Numbered from the stretch's first letter, positions 15,552-27,835 are shown. The stretch is 64,000 nt of DNA from Burkholderia thailandensis E264 (GCF_000012365.1 NC_007651.1:3720001-3784000), one strand, 5' to 3'. The notes: generated from the letters alone by a model not told the origin. Program-made: numbers and translations.

Positions 15552-16112
15552 CCGGAATTCAAGCGCCGCTATCCGGACGTCGAGCTGGACCTCGATTTCA
15601 ACGACCGGCTCGTCGACGTCGTCGAAGGCGGCTTCGACGCGGTGATCCGCAGCGGCACGCTCAGCGATTCGAGCCTGATGTCGCGCCGCCTCGGGCCGTT
15701 CAGCTTTCTGCTGTGCGCGTCGCCCGCGTATCTCGCGCGGGCGGGCGCTCCGCGCACGCTGCGCGAACTCGACGCGCACGCGTGCGTGCGCTACCGCTTC
15801 CCGACGACGGGCAAGCTGCAGCCGTGGGCGCTGCTGCCAGACGGCAGCGAGCCGCCGAACCTGCACACCACGATGACGTGCAACAACATGGAGGCGCTGC
15901 GCGCGGCGGTGATGGCGGGATTCGGCATCGGCTACATGCCGGACTTCCTCGCGCGCGACACGCTCGCCGACGGCGCGCTCGTGACCGTGCTCGACGCATA
16001 CCGGATCGGGCCCGGGCAGTTCTCGATTTTGTGGCCGTCGAACCGGCAGTTGTCGCCGAAGGTGCGAGTGTTCGTCGATTTCGTTTGCGAGCGCTTGTTT
16101 CGCGACGCATGA
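15552..16112 (+). pseudogene. LysR-family regulator, 5' half missing
   Basis: The frame is open from next to the IS256 remnant and encodes only the effector-binding half of a LysR regulator: RRYPDVELDLDFNDRLVDVVEGGFDAVIRSG, then LGPFSFLLCASPAYLARAG, NNMEALRAAVMAGFGIGYMPDFLARD, and a normal stop codon. The N-terminal helix-turn-helix and hinge are absent; IS256-family DNA abuts the break. The codon pattern remains host-like, so loss is probably recent. It may have controlled a neighbouring gene now also gone. Confidence 0.85.
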
Positions 16113-16558
16113 ATGCCGGAGCCGCAGCGGAGTCAGTCGCCGGTCTGGAGCGCCTGCTCGGCGCGCGCTCGCCGCGGCGAACGGCGCGAACCACATCTCG
16201 ATCGTCGTGCCGCGCCATCGGATCGTCGGCAAGGACGGAGCGCTGACGGGCCAAGGCGGCGGCATCGAGCACAAACGGCGGCGGCCCGGACACGAGCGCC
16301 GGCATGCGCCCGCGCCCATCGAAGCGGCCGGGGCAAGCCTGTCGCGCCGATTCGCGCGACAGGCGCGCGGCATGCGCCCGCCGCGTTCGTGCGCCGCACC
16401 CGGAAGCCGCCCGCGCCGCGGAGCACGTTCGCGCGCGTCGCAGGGGCGCAGCCCGTGGCGGCGGCGCGAAACATTCGTGCGCCGCTGCGGCATCGCCCAA
16501 ACCCGGCGAACGCCTCACACCGCCGAAAACCGCCGGCCGCCGCGCAACCTGCCCAGGG
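16113..16558. other. No gene recognised between the LysR remnant and eutC
   Basis: GC-rich sequence without a frame that resembles a known protein or has a ribosome site. It may hold more deletion debris. A terminator for eutC was not seen. Confidence 0.5.
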
Positions 16559-17350
16559 CTATTCCTGCGCCAGACGCTCCGCTTCAGCCTGCGAGGCGGG
16601 CAACAGCGCGTCGCTGTCGTCCTTGAGCCCGACGCCCGTCATCCCGAGCCGCCGCGCGTGCGTCAGCAGGTAGTGCAGCTTGTGCGCGGCCGCGTCGTGA
16701 GGCAGCCCTTCGGGGCGCACATTCGAGATGCAGTTGCGCTGCGCGTCGTGACAGCCGACCTTCGGCGCATATGTCAGATACACGCCGAGGCTGTCCGGCG
16801 AGCTCAGGCCGGGCCGCTCGCCGATCAGCATCGCAACGAGGCGCGCACCGAGCAACTCGCCGATCTCGTCGCCGAGCGCGACGCGCGCCTGCCGCGCGAC
16901 GACGACAGGCCCCACTCGCCAGCCGTCGAGCTTCGCCCGCATCGCGTTCAGCAGCGGCAACGCCTGCTTCGCGGCCGCGAACGCCGACAGCCCGTCGCCG
17001 ACGACGAACACCACATCCGGCGCTTCGTCGAGCCCCGCGCCATACGCCGCGAGCAGCGCGCGGCTGTCGTCGGAGAGCCTGCGGCCGAGATCCGGCCGGC
17101 GCAGGTAATGCTGCCGGTCCGGCGCGGCGCTCTGCACGCCGAGCGTCGGCAGCCCGGCCGCTTCGATGTCGCGGCGCAGCGCGTCGGCGTCGAGCGGCTG
17201 ATGGACGGCATCGCGCGCCTGCGCATGCGACAGGTTGAACGCGAGCAGCGGCGCGGTCGGCAGGCTGTTGCCCGCGCGGCCGAGCGCGATCCGCGCGTTC
17301 GTGAACGACTTCAGTTGCCCCCACGGATTCTTTTCGACCGCGTCGCTCAT
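16559..17350 (-). CDS. eutC: Ethanolamine ammonia-lyase small subunit
   Basis: A 263-residue light chain of the adenosylcobalamin-dependent lyase that splits ethanolamine to acetaldehyde and ammonia. Visible family features are NPWGQLKSFTNARIALGR at the start, HAQARDAVHQPLD, VVFVVGDGLSAFA, and GERPGLSSPDSLGVYLTYAPKVG with CHDAQRNCISNVRPEGL. The start codon overlaps the eutB stop by ATGA, which excludes the longer upstream frame. It forms the holoenzyme with EutB. Confidence 0.95.
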   Translation of the reverse strand: MSDAVEKNPWGQLKSFTNARIALGRAGNSLPTAPLLAFNLSHAQARDAVHQPLDADALRRDIEAAGLPTLGVQSAAPDRQHYLRRPDLGRRLSDDSRALLAAYGAGLDEAPDVVFVVGDGLSAFAAAKQALPLLNAMRAKLDGWRVGPVVVARQARVALGDEIGELLGARLVAMLIGERPGLSSPDSLGVYLTYAPKVGCHDAQRNCISNVRPEGLPHDAAAHKLHYLLTHARRLGMTGVGLKDDSDALLPASQAEAERLAQE

Positions 17351-18744
17351 GCGGAGAGCCCCATCCAGTCGTTCGCGCCCGCGAGCAGCGGCACGCGCGC
17401 CGACGCGGCGCGCAGCGCGCCGTGCGCGTCCGCGATCTCCATCGCCTCCAGCCATTCCTCGAACTCGGGCGCGCGGCGCAGGCCGAGCACTTCGCGCACG
17501 TAGAGCTGATCGTGAAACGACGTGCTCTGGTAGTTGAGCATCACGTCGTCCGCGCCGGGAATGCCCATGATGAAGTTGATGCCCGCCGCGCCGAGCAGCG
17601 TGAGCAGGTTGTCCATGTCGTCCTGATCGGCTTGCGCGTGGTTCGTGTAGCAGATGTCGCAGCCCATCGGCACGCCGAGCAGCTTGCCGCAGAAGTGATC
17701 CTCGAGCCCCGCGCGGATGATCTGCTTGCCGTCGTACAGATATTCGGGGCCGATGAAGCCGACCACCGTGTTGACGAGAAACGGCTCGAACACGCGCGCG
17801 ACCGCGTATGCGCGCACCTCACACGTCTGCTGATCGACGCTGTGATGCGCGTTCGCCGACAGCGCGCTGCCCTGGCCCGTCTCGAAATACATCAGGTTGT
17901 CGCCGACCGTGCCGCGCTTGAGCGCGAGCGCCGCGTCGCGCGCCTCGGCGAGCAGCGCGAGCGAAATGCCGAAGCTTGCGTTCGCCTTCTCCGTGCCCGC
18001 GATCGACTGAAACACGAGATCGACGGGCGCGCCCTTCTCGATCGCCGCGATCGTGTTCGTCACGTGCGTGAGCACGCACGACTGCGTCGGCACGCGGTAG
18101 CGCTCGCGAAACGCGTCGATCATCGCGAGCAGCTTCGTGATCGCGGCGAGGCTGTCGGTTGCCGGGTTGATGCCGATCATCGCGTCGCCGCAGCCGTACA
18201 TCAACCCATCGAGCATCGATGCGGCGATGCCCTTCACGTCGTCGGTCGGATGGTTCGGCTGCAAGCGCACCGACATCCGCCCCGGCAGCCCGACCGTATT
18301 CCGAAAGCGCGTGACGACGCGGCGCTTCCTCGCCGCCGCGATCAGGTCCTGATTGCGCATCAGCTTCGATACGGCCGCGACCATCTCCGGCGTGAGGCCG
18401 GACGCGATCCGCTCGAGCGCGGCGGCGTCGGCCGCGGGCGACAGCAGCCAGTTGCGGAAATCGCCGACCGTCAGGTGCGAGATCTCGGCGAACGCGTCGC
18501 GCGAATGCGTGTCGACGACGAGGCGCGTGACCTCGTCGTCTTCGTAGGGAATCACAGCCTCGTTCAGGAACGCGGCGAGCGGCACGCTCGCGAGCGCCAT
18601 CTTCGCGGCGACGCGCTCCTCCTCGGTCGCGGCCGCGACGCCCGCGAGCTGGTCGCCGGAACGCAAAGGGCTCGCCTTCGCGAGCAGCGTTTTCAGGTCC
18701 GCGAAGCGGTAGGTGCGCGAACCGATCGTCTCCGTATATCGCAT
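17347..18744 (-). CDS. eutB: Ethanolamine ammonia-lyase large subunit
   Basis: A 465-residue heavy chain, the usual length, carrying the active site and much of the cobalamin pocket. Recognisable stretches are LMRNQDLIAAARKRRVVTRF, LPGRMSVRLQPNHPTDD, MYGCGDAMIGINPATDS, PVDLVFQSIAGTEKANASFG, and GCDICYTNHAQADQDDM. AAGGAG precedes the ATG. It is the middle gene of eat-eutB-eutC. No microcompartment genes or EutA reactivase gene are in the window, so this is the short, shell-free catabolic version. Confidence 0.96.
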   Translation of the reverse strand: MRYTETIGSRTYRFADLKTLLAKASPLRSGDQLAGVAAATEEERVAAKMALASVPLAAFLNEAVIPYEDDEVTRLVVDTHSRDAFAEISHLTVGDFRNWLLSPAADAAALERIASGLTPEMVAAVSKLMRNQDLIAAARKRRVVTRFRNTVGLPGRMSVRLQPNHPTDDVKGIAASMLDGLMYGCGDAMIGINPATDSLAAITKLLAMIDAFRERYRVPTQSCVLTHVTNTIAAIEKGAPVDLVFQSIAGTEKANASFGISLALLAEARDAALALKRGTVGDNLMYFETGQGSALSANAHHSVDQQTCEVRAYAVARVFEPFLVNTVVGFIGPEYLYDGKQIIRAGLEDHFCGKLLGVPMGCDICYTNHAQADQDDMDNLLTLLGAAGINFIMGIPGADDVMLNYQSTSFHDQLYVREVLGLRRAPEFEEWLEAMEIADAHGALRAASARVPLLAGANDWMGLSA

Positions 18745-18776
18745 CAGGGCTCCTTATCGTCACGGCCGCGCGCCGT

Positions 18777-20186
18777 TCACTCCTCCAGCAGCGCGTCGGC
18801 GGGCGCGGCCGCGCGCTGCGCGCGCGTCGCGAGGAAGTAGCCGTACCCGAGCGCGACGAACGCGACGAAGATCGACGCGACGAGCGCGTTGAAGTACACC
18901 ATCGTGCCGAGGCACACGAGCGCCGCGACGAGCGCGAACGCCGGGAAGAACGGGTACAGCGGCGCGCGGAACGGGCGCTCCATCCTCGGCTGCGCGCGGC
19001 GCAGCTTGAAGAGCGCGGCCATGCTGACGATGTACATCACGATAGCGCCGAATACGGACATCGTCACGATGTTCGCGGTGAGCGTCTGGCCGCCGAACTG
19101 GATCAGCTCGTCGCTATAGATCGCGACGATGCCGACCACGCCGCCCGCGAGGATCGCGCGATAAGGCGTCTTGAAGCGCGGGTGCACCTTCGCGAGCCAT
19201 TCGGGCAGATAGCCCTCGCGGGCGAGCGCGAAGATCTGGCGCGAATAGCCGAGGATGATCCCGTGGAACGACGCGACGAGGCCGAACAGGCCGAGCCACA
19301 CAAGCATGTGCATCCAGCCGCTGTTCGCGCCGACGATGTACTTCATTGCCTGCGGCAGCGGATCGTTGATGTTCGCGAGCCGGGTCCAGTCGCCCGCGCC
19401 GCCCGCGAACACCATCACGCCGATCGCGAGCGCGACGAGCGTCAGGATGCCGGCCACGTATGCGATCGGAATCGAGCGCTTCGGATTCTTCGCTTCCTCG
19501 GCCGCCATCGCGACGCCCTCGATCGCGAGGAAGAACCAGATCGCGAACGGGATCGCCGCGAACATCCCGTGGAACGCACCCGCGCTGAAGTGATCCGCGC
19601 CCGCCCAGCCGCCCTTCATGAAGTTGCTCCACGCGAAGCCCGGCGACACGACGCCCATGAACACGAGCAGCTCGAAGATCGCGAGCAGCGTGACGACGAG
19701 TTCGAACGTCGCGGCGATCTGCACGCCGACGATGTTCAGCGCCATGAACACGAGATACGCGCCCATCGCCGCGTGCTTCGGCTCGAGGCCGGGAAACTGC
19801 ACGTGCAGGTACGCGCCGATCGCCAGCGCGATCGCGGGCGGCGCGAACACGAATTCGACGAGCGTAGCGACGCCGGCGAGATAGCCGCCCGCCGGGCCGA
19901 ACGCGCGCCGCGCGTACGCGAACGGGCCGCCCGCGTGCGGAATCGACGTCGTGAGCTCGGTGAAGCTGAAAATGAAGGTCGTGTACATCGCCGCGACGAA
20001 CAGCGCGGTGACGACGAAGCCGAGCGTGCCCGCACTCGCCCAGCCGTAGCTCCAGCCGAAGTACTCGCCCGAGATCACGAGACCGACCGCGATCCCCCAC
20101 AGCTGCCACGTGCCGAGCGTCTGCTGAAGCGCCGGCCGCGCTGCGCCGCCGCCCGCGCCGGGGCGGCCATTCGATTCCGTCTGCAT
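18777..20186 (-). CDS. eat: Ethanolamine permease (APC family)
   Basis: A 469-residue amino acid-polyamine-organocation transporter with about twelve membrane helices. Family stretches include LWGIAVGLVISGEYFGWSYGW, ELTTSIPHAGGPFAYARRAFGP, and FFLAIEGVAMAAEEAKNPKRSIP. The start at 20186 follows GAGGAGAGATTC; 18 further upstream codons lack such a site. Position before eutBC in the same direction supports ethanolamine as substrate. It should supply the lyase and be the first gene of the operon. Confidence 0.9.
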   Translation of the reverse strand: MQTESNGRPGAGGGAARPALQQTLGTWQLWGIAVGLVISGEYFGWSYGWASAGTLGFVVTALFVAAMYTTFIFSFTELTTSIPHAGGPFAYARRAFGPAGGYLAGVATLVEFVFAPPAIALAIGAYLHVQFPGLEPKHAAMGAYLVFMALNIVGVQIAATFELVVTLLAIFELLVFMGVVSPGFAWSNFMKGGWAGADHFSAGAFHGMFAAIPFAIWFFLAIEGVAMAAEEAKNPKRSIPIAYVAGILTLVALAIGVMVFAGGAGDWTRLANINDPLPQAMKYIVGANSGWMHMLVWLGLFGLVASFHGIILGYSRQIFALAREGYLPEWLAKVHPRFKTPYRAILAGGVVGIVAIYSDELIQFGGQTLTANIVTMSVFGAIVMYIVSMAALFKLRRAQPRMERPFRAPLYPFFPAFALVAALVCLGTMVYFNALVASIFVAFVALGYGYFLATRAQRAAAPADALLEE

Positions 20187-20668
20187 GAATCTCTCCTCGA
20201 AGGGGCGGCGCCCGGCGCCGAGATCGGCCCGCCCCGCCACTGAGAATCGATGCTAGTGAGTCATTAATCGACGTGTTATCGAAAATCGGCAAACGTCCGC
20301 GCTTTCATTTCGCATACGAAAATATTTCCGGCGGCCGGCGTGCGTGTGAAACCCGCTTGGGCGGGGCGGGATCGCGGCGGATGAGAGATCGAGCGATGCC
20401 GTATCGAACGCGCGGCGACGCGCGCCCCGACGGCCGCGCCCGCCCGCGGTCCGTCCACCTTTCGCCGTTCGTCCGCATCGGGCGCATCGGGCGCATCGGC
20501 TGCATCGGCCGCCTCGGGCGGCATGGCGCGACGGCGAACTTATGTCGTCCGGCAGACAGACCGCCGTCGCGCGCCCGCCTACATTGCCCGCACGCAGCAA
20601 GCGTTCCGCGCGCCGTCTTCGAGCAGCGCACGGCTTACCCACGAACGACCATTCCAATCATTCAGATC
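20187..20668. other. Divergent intergenic region with a 9-bp tandem repeat (20475-20519)
   Basis: No gene is recognised. It holds the outward promoters of eat and the acyltransferase. Five tandem copies of GCATCGGGC (last three degenerate) form a short variable-number-type repeat. No cobalamin riboswitch was recognised ahead of eat. Confidence 0.6.
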
Positions 20669-21817
20669 ATGCGGGACTCCTATCTCGATACCGCTCGGGG
20701 CGCGGGCATCATCCTCGTCGTATTCGGCCACGTGCTGCGCGGCCTGTTCGCGGCCGGCCTCGTGCCGGCCGGCTGGCCGAGCGCCTTGCTCGCCGCGACC
20801 GACTACACGATCTACACGTTCCACATGCCGCTCTTCTTCCTGCTGTCCGGGCTGCACGTGCCGAAATCGCTGCAACGCGCGGGCGACGTCTTCCTGCTCG
20901 CGAAGCTGCGCACGATCCTCTATCCCTACTTCGTCTGGTCGCTGCTGCAAGGCGCGGTGCAGATCGCGCTGTCGTCGCACGGAATGAATCACGCGTTCAC
21001 GCCGAACGACCTGCTTGCGATCGGCTGGCGGCCGTTCGGGCAGTTCTGGTTCCTGTACGCGCTTTTCATCTGCATGCTGATCGCGTGGAGCGCGTCGATC
21101 GTCGCGCCGCGCATGGCGGCGCGCGGCGGCGCGAATGGCGCGGACGCCGCGCATGCGCGCGCGCCGCTCATCGTGACCTACGTGCCCGTCGCGCTCATCG
21201 CGCTCGCGATCGGCGGGCTCGCCATCGTCGCGTTCGTCGCCGGCTCCGCGACGCAGTGGGGCATCGTATCGATGACGCTCGCGTACTTCCCGTTCTTCGC
21301 GCTCGGGATGCTGATCGGCGACACGCTGCCCGCGCTCGTCGAGCGCGCGTCGAACGGGCTCGCGCTCGTCGTCGTCGCGGCGACGTTCGCCGCGACGGTC
21401 GCGTTCGCGCATCGCTTCGGCGGGTCGGACAGCGTCTGGGCGCTGCCCGCCGCGCTGTCGGGCAGCGCGCTCGTGCTGCTCGCCGCGTATCGCGCGACAC
21501 AGCGCGGCGATGCGGCGCGGCGCTCGCCCGCGCGTCGCCCGTCGTGGCTCGAATACGTCGGCTTCGCGTCGATGCCGATCTATCTCGCGCACATCCTCGC
21601 GACCGCCGCGACGCGCATCGCGCTCGTCAAGATCGGCATCGTCGACGTCGGCGTGCAGCTCGCGCTCGGCACGCTCGCGGGCGTCGCCGGCCCCATGCTG
21701 CTGTATGCGCTCGCGCTGCGTTCGGGAGCGGCACGGCTCGCCGGCTTCCCGCCGCTGCCGGCCAGCCATGCGATCGCGCCCGACAAAGTCCGGATCGGCA
21801 ACGCGGACGCGGCCTGA
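20669..21817 (+). CDS. Membrane acyltransferase (acyltransferase-3 / OafA-like)
   Basis: A 382-residue polytopic inner-membrane protein of the acyltransferase-3 group, which transfers acyl (often acetyl) groups to sugars of surface polymers. It opens with DSYLDTARGAGIILVVFGHVLRG, holding the family's N-terminal Arg and His, and continues with IYTFHMPLFFLLSGLH, KLRTILYPYFVWSL, and FWFLYALFICML. About ten helices are visible. The ATG is chosen because the family motif begins right after it; no strong ribosome site is seen. Acceptor unknown; surface polysaccharide is inferred. Confidence 0.82.
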   Translation: MRDSYLDTARGAGIILVVFGHVLRGLFAAGLVPAGWPSALLAATDYTIYTFHMPLFFLLSGLHVPKSLQRAGDVFLLAKLRTILYPYFVWSLLQGAVQIALSSHGMNHAFTPNDLLAIGWRPFGQFWFLYALFICMLIAWSASIVAPRMAARGGANGADAAHARAPLIVTYVPVALIALAIGGLAIVAFVAGSATQWGIVSMTLAYFPFFALGMLIGDTLPALVERASNGLALVVVAATFAATVAFAHRFGGSDSVWALPAALSGSALVLLAAYRATQRGDAARRSPARRPSWLEYVGFASMPIYLAHILATAATRIALVKIGIVDVGVQLALGTLAGVAGPMLLYALALRSGAARLAGFPPLPASHAIAPDKVRIGNADAA

Positions 21818-22051
21818 GCACCGGCTCGGTCATCAGGAACGCTAACCGATCCGCGCACGCGGCGAATCCGGGACGCGATGCCGGAACGCGCCGTCGCCGC
21901 ATGCGTGCACGACCGTCGATACGACGACGCGATAGCCGTCGCACCAGCGGCGAAGTCGGCCGGCGCGGCACAACACCGCGAACATGACGGAAACGCGCCG
22001 CGGCACGGACGACCGCCGCGCGATCGCCCGCCTGTCGTCAGCGCGCCCGCG

Positions 22052-23515
22052 TCATTCCTGCCCGCCGCGCTGATTGAACCAGCGGTCGAGCAGCTTGCCC
22101 GCCGCCTCGCGGCCGCCGAGCCCGAACGACAGCGCGATCGCGACCGCGATCGCACCGAGCACGAGGCCGAACGCGAGCTGCACGATCTCATTCGCGATGC
22201 CCATCGCGCGCAGCCCCATCGCGAACACGAGGCCGAGAATCGCGAACTGCGCGATGCGCGACAACAGCCGGCTGTGCTCGTTGTCGGCCTGCTCGATCAC
22301 GCGGCGCGCAAGGCCCGCGAGCCAGAACCCGATCACGAGAATCACGCCGCCCATCAGCACGTGCCCGCCGAACTCGATGAACAGCGTGACGACGTCGCGC
22401 ACCTGCGTGAAGCCGAGCCGGTTCGCGGCCTCGACCGTCGCGAACAGCATCGCGAAGAACACGATCAGCCGGCCGGCGAGCGCCGACGGCTGCAGCATTC
22501 CGGTGAACACGCGCTCGACGCCGAGCATCGTGGGCAGGCCGTCGACGCCCGCGGCGACGAGCAGCTTCTGCACGAGCGCGCCGACGAAGCGCGCGACGTA
22601 GAACGTGACGAGCACGATCACGACCGCCGCGACGATGTCGGGCACCGCATTGAGGAACTGGCCGAGCAGGTCGGTCGCGGGCCGCGAGATCGCTTCTATC
22701 TTCAGCGCGTCGAGCGCGGAGATCAGCGTCGGCACGAACACGAAGATGAAGACGACCGTGCCGACGAGATTCGAGATCTTCACGGGCGTCGGGCTCTCGA
22801 CGCTTTGCGTGAGCCGGTCGGCGCCCGCCGCGACGAGCAGGTTCGTGACGAGCCCGCGCAGGATGCGCGCGACGAGCCAGCCGACGAAGCCGATCACGGC
22901 CGCGGCGAACACGTTCGGCACGATCGCGAGAATCTTGTCGATCATTCCCTGCACGGGCGACAGCAGGCCGTTCAGGTCGAACGCGGCGAGGATCGCCGGA
23001 ATGAACATCAGGATCACGAGCCAGAACAGCACGTCGCCGAGGTAGGCGCTCATCGGCCGCATCCCCGCCGTCTCCGACAGCTTGCTGTCGATCTTGCTCG
23101 CCTTCAGCGTCTTGTCCGCGAGGCTGCGCAGCAGCGAAGCGATCAGCCACGCGACGAGCGTGAGCGCCGCGCCGCCGATCAGGTTCGGCAGATAGTTGAT
23201 GATCTTCGTGACGAGCAGCGAGAACGGATTCGAGATCGCGTAAAGGTTCAGCACGTTGAAGATGCCGACCGCGGTCACGAGCAGGACGAGCCAGAACAGG
23301 CCGCCCGCGATGATGCGCTCCACCTGCGCGCCCTGGCCCGTGCTTTCGGCGATGCGCGCGTCGACTTTCAGCGCGCTCAGCAGGCGGCGCACGCCGGCCC
23401 GGACGATCACGGCGATCAGCCAGCCGACGACCAGGATGCCGAGCGCGCCCGCGATCTTGGGCAGATAAACGCCGAGCGTGCTTTGCATCGACGTCAGGAA
23501 ACTGGATGAATCCAT
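22052..23515 (-). CDS. Mechanosensitive-channel-like membrane protein with conserved TM-helix repeats
   Basis: A 487-residue protein with about 11-12 membrane helices and four related modules, each pairing a helix with a GWL(I/V)A or GFWLA turn: ALGILVVGWLIAVIVRAGVRRLL, GGAALTLVAWLIASLLRSLAD, AAAVIGFVGWLVARILRGLV, and a later AAVVIVLVTFYVARFVGALV. This is the MscS-related conserved TM helix repeat family. The start at 23515 follows GGGAGAGAAC. Full MscS beta-domain motifs are not evident, so channel activity is inference. Confidence 0.75.
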   Translation of the reverse strand: MDSSSFLTSMQSTLGVYLPKIAGALGILVVGWLIAVIVRAGVRRLLSALKVDARIAESTGQGAQVERIIAGGLFWLVLLVTAVGIFNVLNLYAISNPFSLLVTKIINYLPNLIGGAALTLVAWLIASLLRSLADKTLKASKIDSKLSETAGMRPMSAYLGDVLFWLVILMFIPAILAAFDLNGLLSPVQGMIDKILAIVPNVFAAAVIGFVGWLVARILRGLVTNLLVAAGADRLTQSVESPTPVKISNLVGTVVFIFVFVPTLISALDALKIEAISRPATDLLGQFLNAVPDIVAAVVIVLVTFYVARFVGALVQKLLVAAGVDGLPTMLGVERVFTGMLQPSALAGRLIVFFAMLFATVEAANRLGFTQVRDVVTLFIEFGGHVLMGGVILVIGFWLAGLARRVIEQADNEHSRLLSRIAQFAILGLVFAMGLRAMGIANEIVQLAFGLVLGAIAVAIALSFGLGGREAAGKLLDRWFNQRGGQE

Positions 23516-24399
23516 ATGTTCTCTCCCGAAAAGCGTGATGTTGCGTTGGACCTCGACGAACAACCTGCGGACTCCGAAGAAAACGGATCTCCGCAGCCGG
23601 CGACCTTACACGGGGAACGATGACGGCTTCAATCGTGCTTCACTGTACTCGAACTTTAATCTAAGGGATCAATCCTGCTAGTAAAAATCGCGCCCCTGCG
23701 CGGTGCGGCGATGGGCCGCGCATACTCGCGCCCGATGAAACGAAGGCCGGCGTTCGCGCGCGGATCGACGCAATTCGTTGGCGTAACGAAGGGTTCGCGT
23801 GCGCGAATGTCGCGTTCGGCACGGGCGCGCGAGGCGCGATTCGCATCGGCGAACTGCAGGCTTGCAACGAACCGCGCGATTGGTGAGAGATGGAAGAATG
23901 TGAACGACGCCGTTCACCGCGCGCCCGATTCGCCCGCGATGCCGCGCGAGCCCGAATAGGCGTCGCGCTCGATGACAGGCCCGGTACTTGCAGGGCGATC
24001 CGTCGCGCGGATGGTGAAGCGCGCGCCGCGCGCGTCCGCGATACTGTCGCGATAATGCCGCGATCCTGCGAAAACGCGCGGCGGTGCGAATGACGCGCCG
24101 CCGGGCGTTTCGTGCGCCAATCCCGAGATCTCGGCCTCGCTCGCGCCTGCGCGGAAGCGCAACCTACGCTGGTTCGCACGCTTGCCCCGATCTCGATTGC
24201 GACCGCCTCCGCCCCACGTCCGTGGCGGCTATTGCGACCTGTCCATTGCGGCCTATGCGGCCGCCGAGCAACTCGATCCGAACGGTGTCGGCGCACATCG
24301 CGCCCGGTCTCGGTCCGAACGATCGCGAAGCTGCCTGGCGACGCTATCGATGCAGGCGAAACCGCATGAGCCGCATAGCGCGCGGCCCGGCGTCGCCCG
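23516..24399. other. No gene recognised upstream of the channel-like gene
   Basis: Long open frames cross this stretch on both strands, but their sequences are Arg/Ala-rich out-of-frame readings with no domain pattern. It should contain the leftward promoter of the channel-like gene. The AT-richer part at 23590-23690 is the likeliest promoter area. Confidence 0.5.
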
Positions 24400-24816
24400 T
24401 CATCCGCGCTGCGGCAAGACGGTCGTCCCGCACTGCGGACAGAAGCGCGCCGACACATCGAGCGGCGCGCGACATGCGCCGCATGCGGGCGGCGTCTGCG
24501 ATGCGCCGCATTGCGCGCAGAACTTCGCGTCCGCGCCGTTGATCGAGCCGCACTTCGCGCACGCGGCGCGCTGCGCGGGCGCGCTCGGTTCGCCGCGAAG
24601 CGGCGCGCCGTCACGCGTGCGGTCCCAGCCGCCGCCGCGTTGCGTGTCCTGACGGCCCCAACCGTAGCCGCCGTGGCCGTGACCGCCGCGGCCGCCATGG
24701 CCGCCGCGATCGTCGTAGCCGTGACCGTGCCCGCCGCCCGCCCCGCCGTCATGACGGCCGCGTTGGCCGCCGTATCCATGATGTCGCCCGCCGACGATCC
24801 ACTTGAGCCAATCCAT
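24400..24816 (-). CDS. Gly/His-rich double zinc-ribbon protein
   Basis: A 138-residue protein. A short N-terminal segment (MDWLKWIVGGRHHGYGG) precedes about 45 Gly/His/Arg-rich residues (HGHGYDDRGGHGGRGGHGHGG). Two zinc ribbons follow: CAKCGSINGADAKFCAQCG and CGACRAPLDVSARFCPQCG, four CxxC knuckles in all. It starts 12 bases after the cadA stop, so it is probably co-transcribed with the metal-exporting ATPase. Both halves could bind metal. A metal buffer or chaperone role is inferred; the ribbons might instead only stabilise the fold. Confidence 0.75.
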   Translation of the reverse strand: MDWLKWIVGGRHHGYGGQRGRHDGGAGGGHGHGYDDRGGHGGRGGHGHGGYGWGRQDTQRGGGWDRTRDGAPLRGEPSAPAQRAACAKCGSINGADAKFCAQCGASQTPPACGACRAPLDVSARFCPQCGTTVLPQRG

Positions 24817-24828
24817 CGCCGCCTCCGT

Positions 24829-27321
<2,493 letters not shown>

Positions 27322-27350
27322 GGCAACCTCCTCAGTGACTGACGGTGTAC

Positions 27351-27381
27351 AGTTAACACCTTGAAGTGACTACAAGGTCAA
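27351..27381 (-). promoter_or_regulatory. MerR-type cadA promoter with CadR operator
   Basis: On the minus strand a -35 TTGACC and a -10 TTAACT are separated by 19 bp, the overlong spacer typical of MerR-activated promoters. Between them lies the dyad ACCTTG-N9-CAAGGT (27358-27378), as expected for a CadR/PbrR binding site. Confidence 0.8.
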
Positions 27382-27403
27382 CCCTTTTTGTAAGGAGATT
27401 CGA

Positions 27404-27835
27404 ATGAAGATCGGCGAACTTGCGAAAGCGGCGCGGTGCACGCCCGAGACGATTCGTTTCTACGAAAAAGAGGGGCTGATGCCGGGCGCGGAACGGACCG
27501 ATTCCAACTACCGCCACTACACCGACGCGCATGTCGAGCGGCTGCGCTTCATCCGCAATTGCCGCGCCCTCGACATGACGCACGACGAGATCCGCGCACT
27601 GTTGCGCTTCACCGACGATCCGGCGGATCGCTGCGATTCGGTCAACGCGCTGCTCGACGAGCACATCGGTCACGTCAACACGCGGCTTGCCGAACTGCAG
27701 CACTTGCGCACGCAATTGATCGAATTGCGCGAACGGTGCCAGGGCGAGCATGCGGTCGAGGACTGCGGAATCGTGCACGGCCTCGCGACGATGGAAACGC
27801 CGAACATGCCGGGCAAGCGCTCGCACGTCGGCTGA
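27404..27835 (+). CDS. cadR: CadR/PbrR-type MerR regulator (Cd/Pb-responsive)
   Basis: A 143-residue MerR-family activator. The N-terminal winged helix is KIGELAKAARCTPETIRFYEKEGLMPGAERTDSNYRHY. A dimerisation coiled coil follows, with Cys in DRCDSVNALL and a C-terminal metal loop ERCQGEHAVEDCGIVHG; three cysteines in these positions are typical of Cd/Pb/Zn sensors. AAGGAG precedes the ATG. It is divergent from cadA and shares the operator between them. The C-terminus is less His-rich than in Pseudomonas CadR. Confidence 0.9.
   Translation: MKIGELAKAARCTPETIRFYEKEGLMPGAERTDSNYRHYTDAHVERLRFIRNCRALDMTHDEIRALLRFTDDPADRCDSVNALLDEHIGHVNTRLAELQHLRTQLIELRERCQGEHAVEDCGIVHGLATMETPNMPGKRSHVG

Noticed and set aside
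16304..17503. Long plus-strand frame opposite eutC and eutB
   Set aside because: Antisense reading of eutBC with Arg/His-rich, domain-free sequence.
23661..24779. Long leftward frame of 372 codons
   Set aside because: Arg/Ala/Thr-rich, overlaps the zinc-ribbon gene in another frame, has no domain and no ribosome site; a by-product of high GC content.
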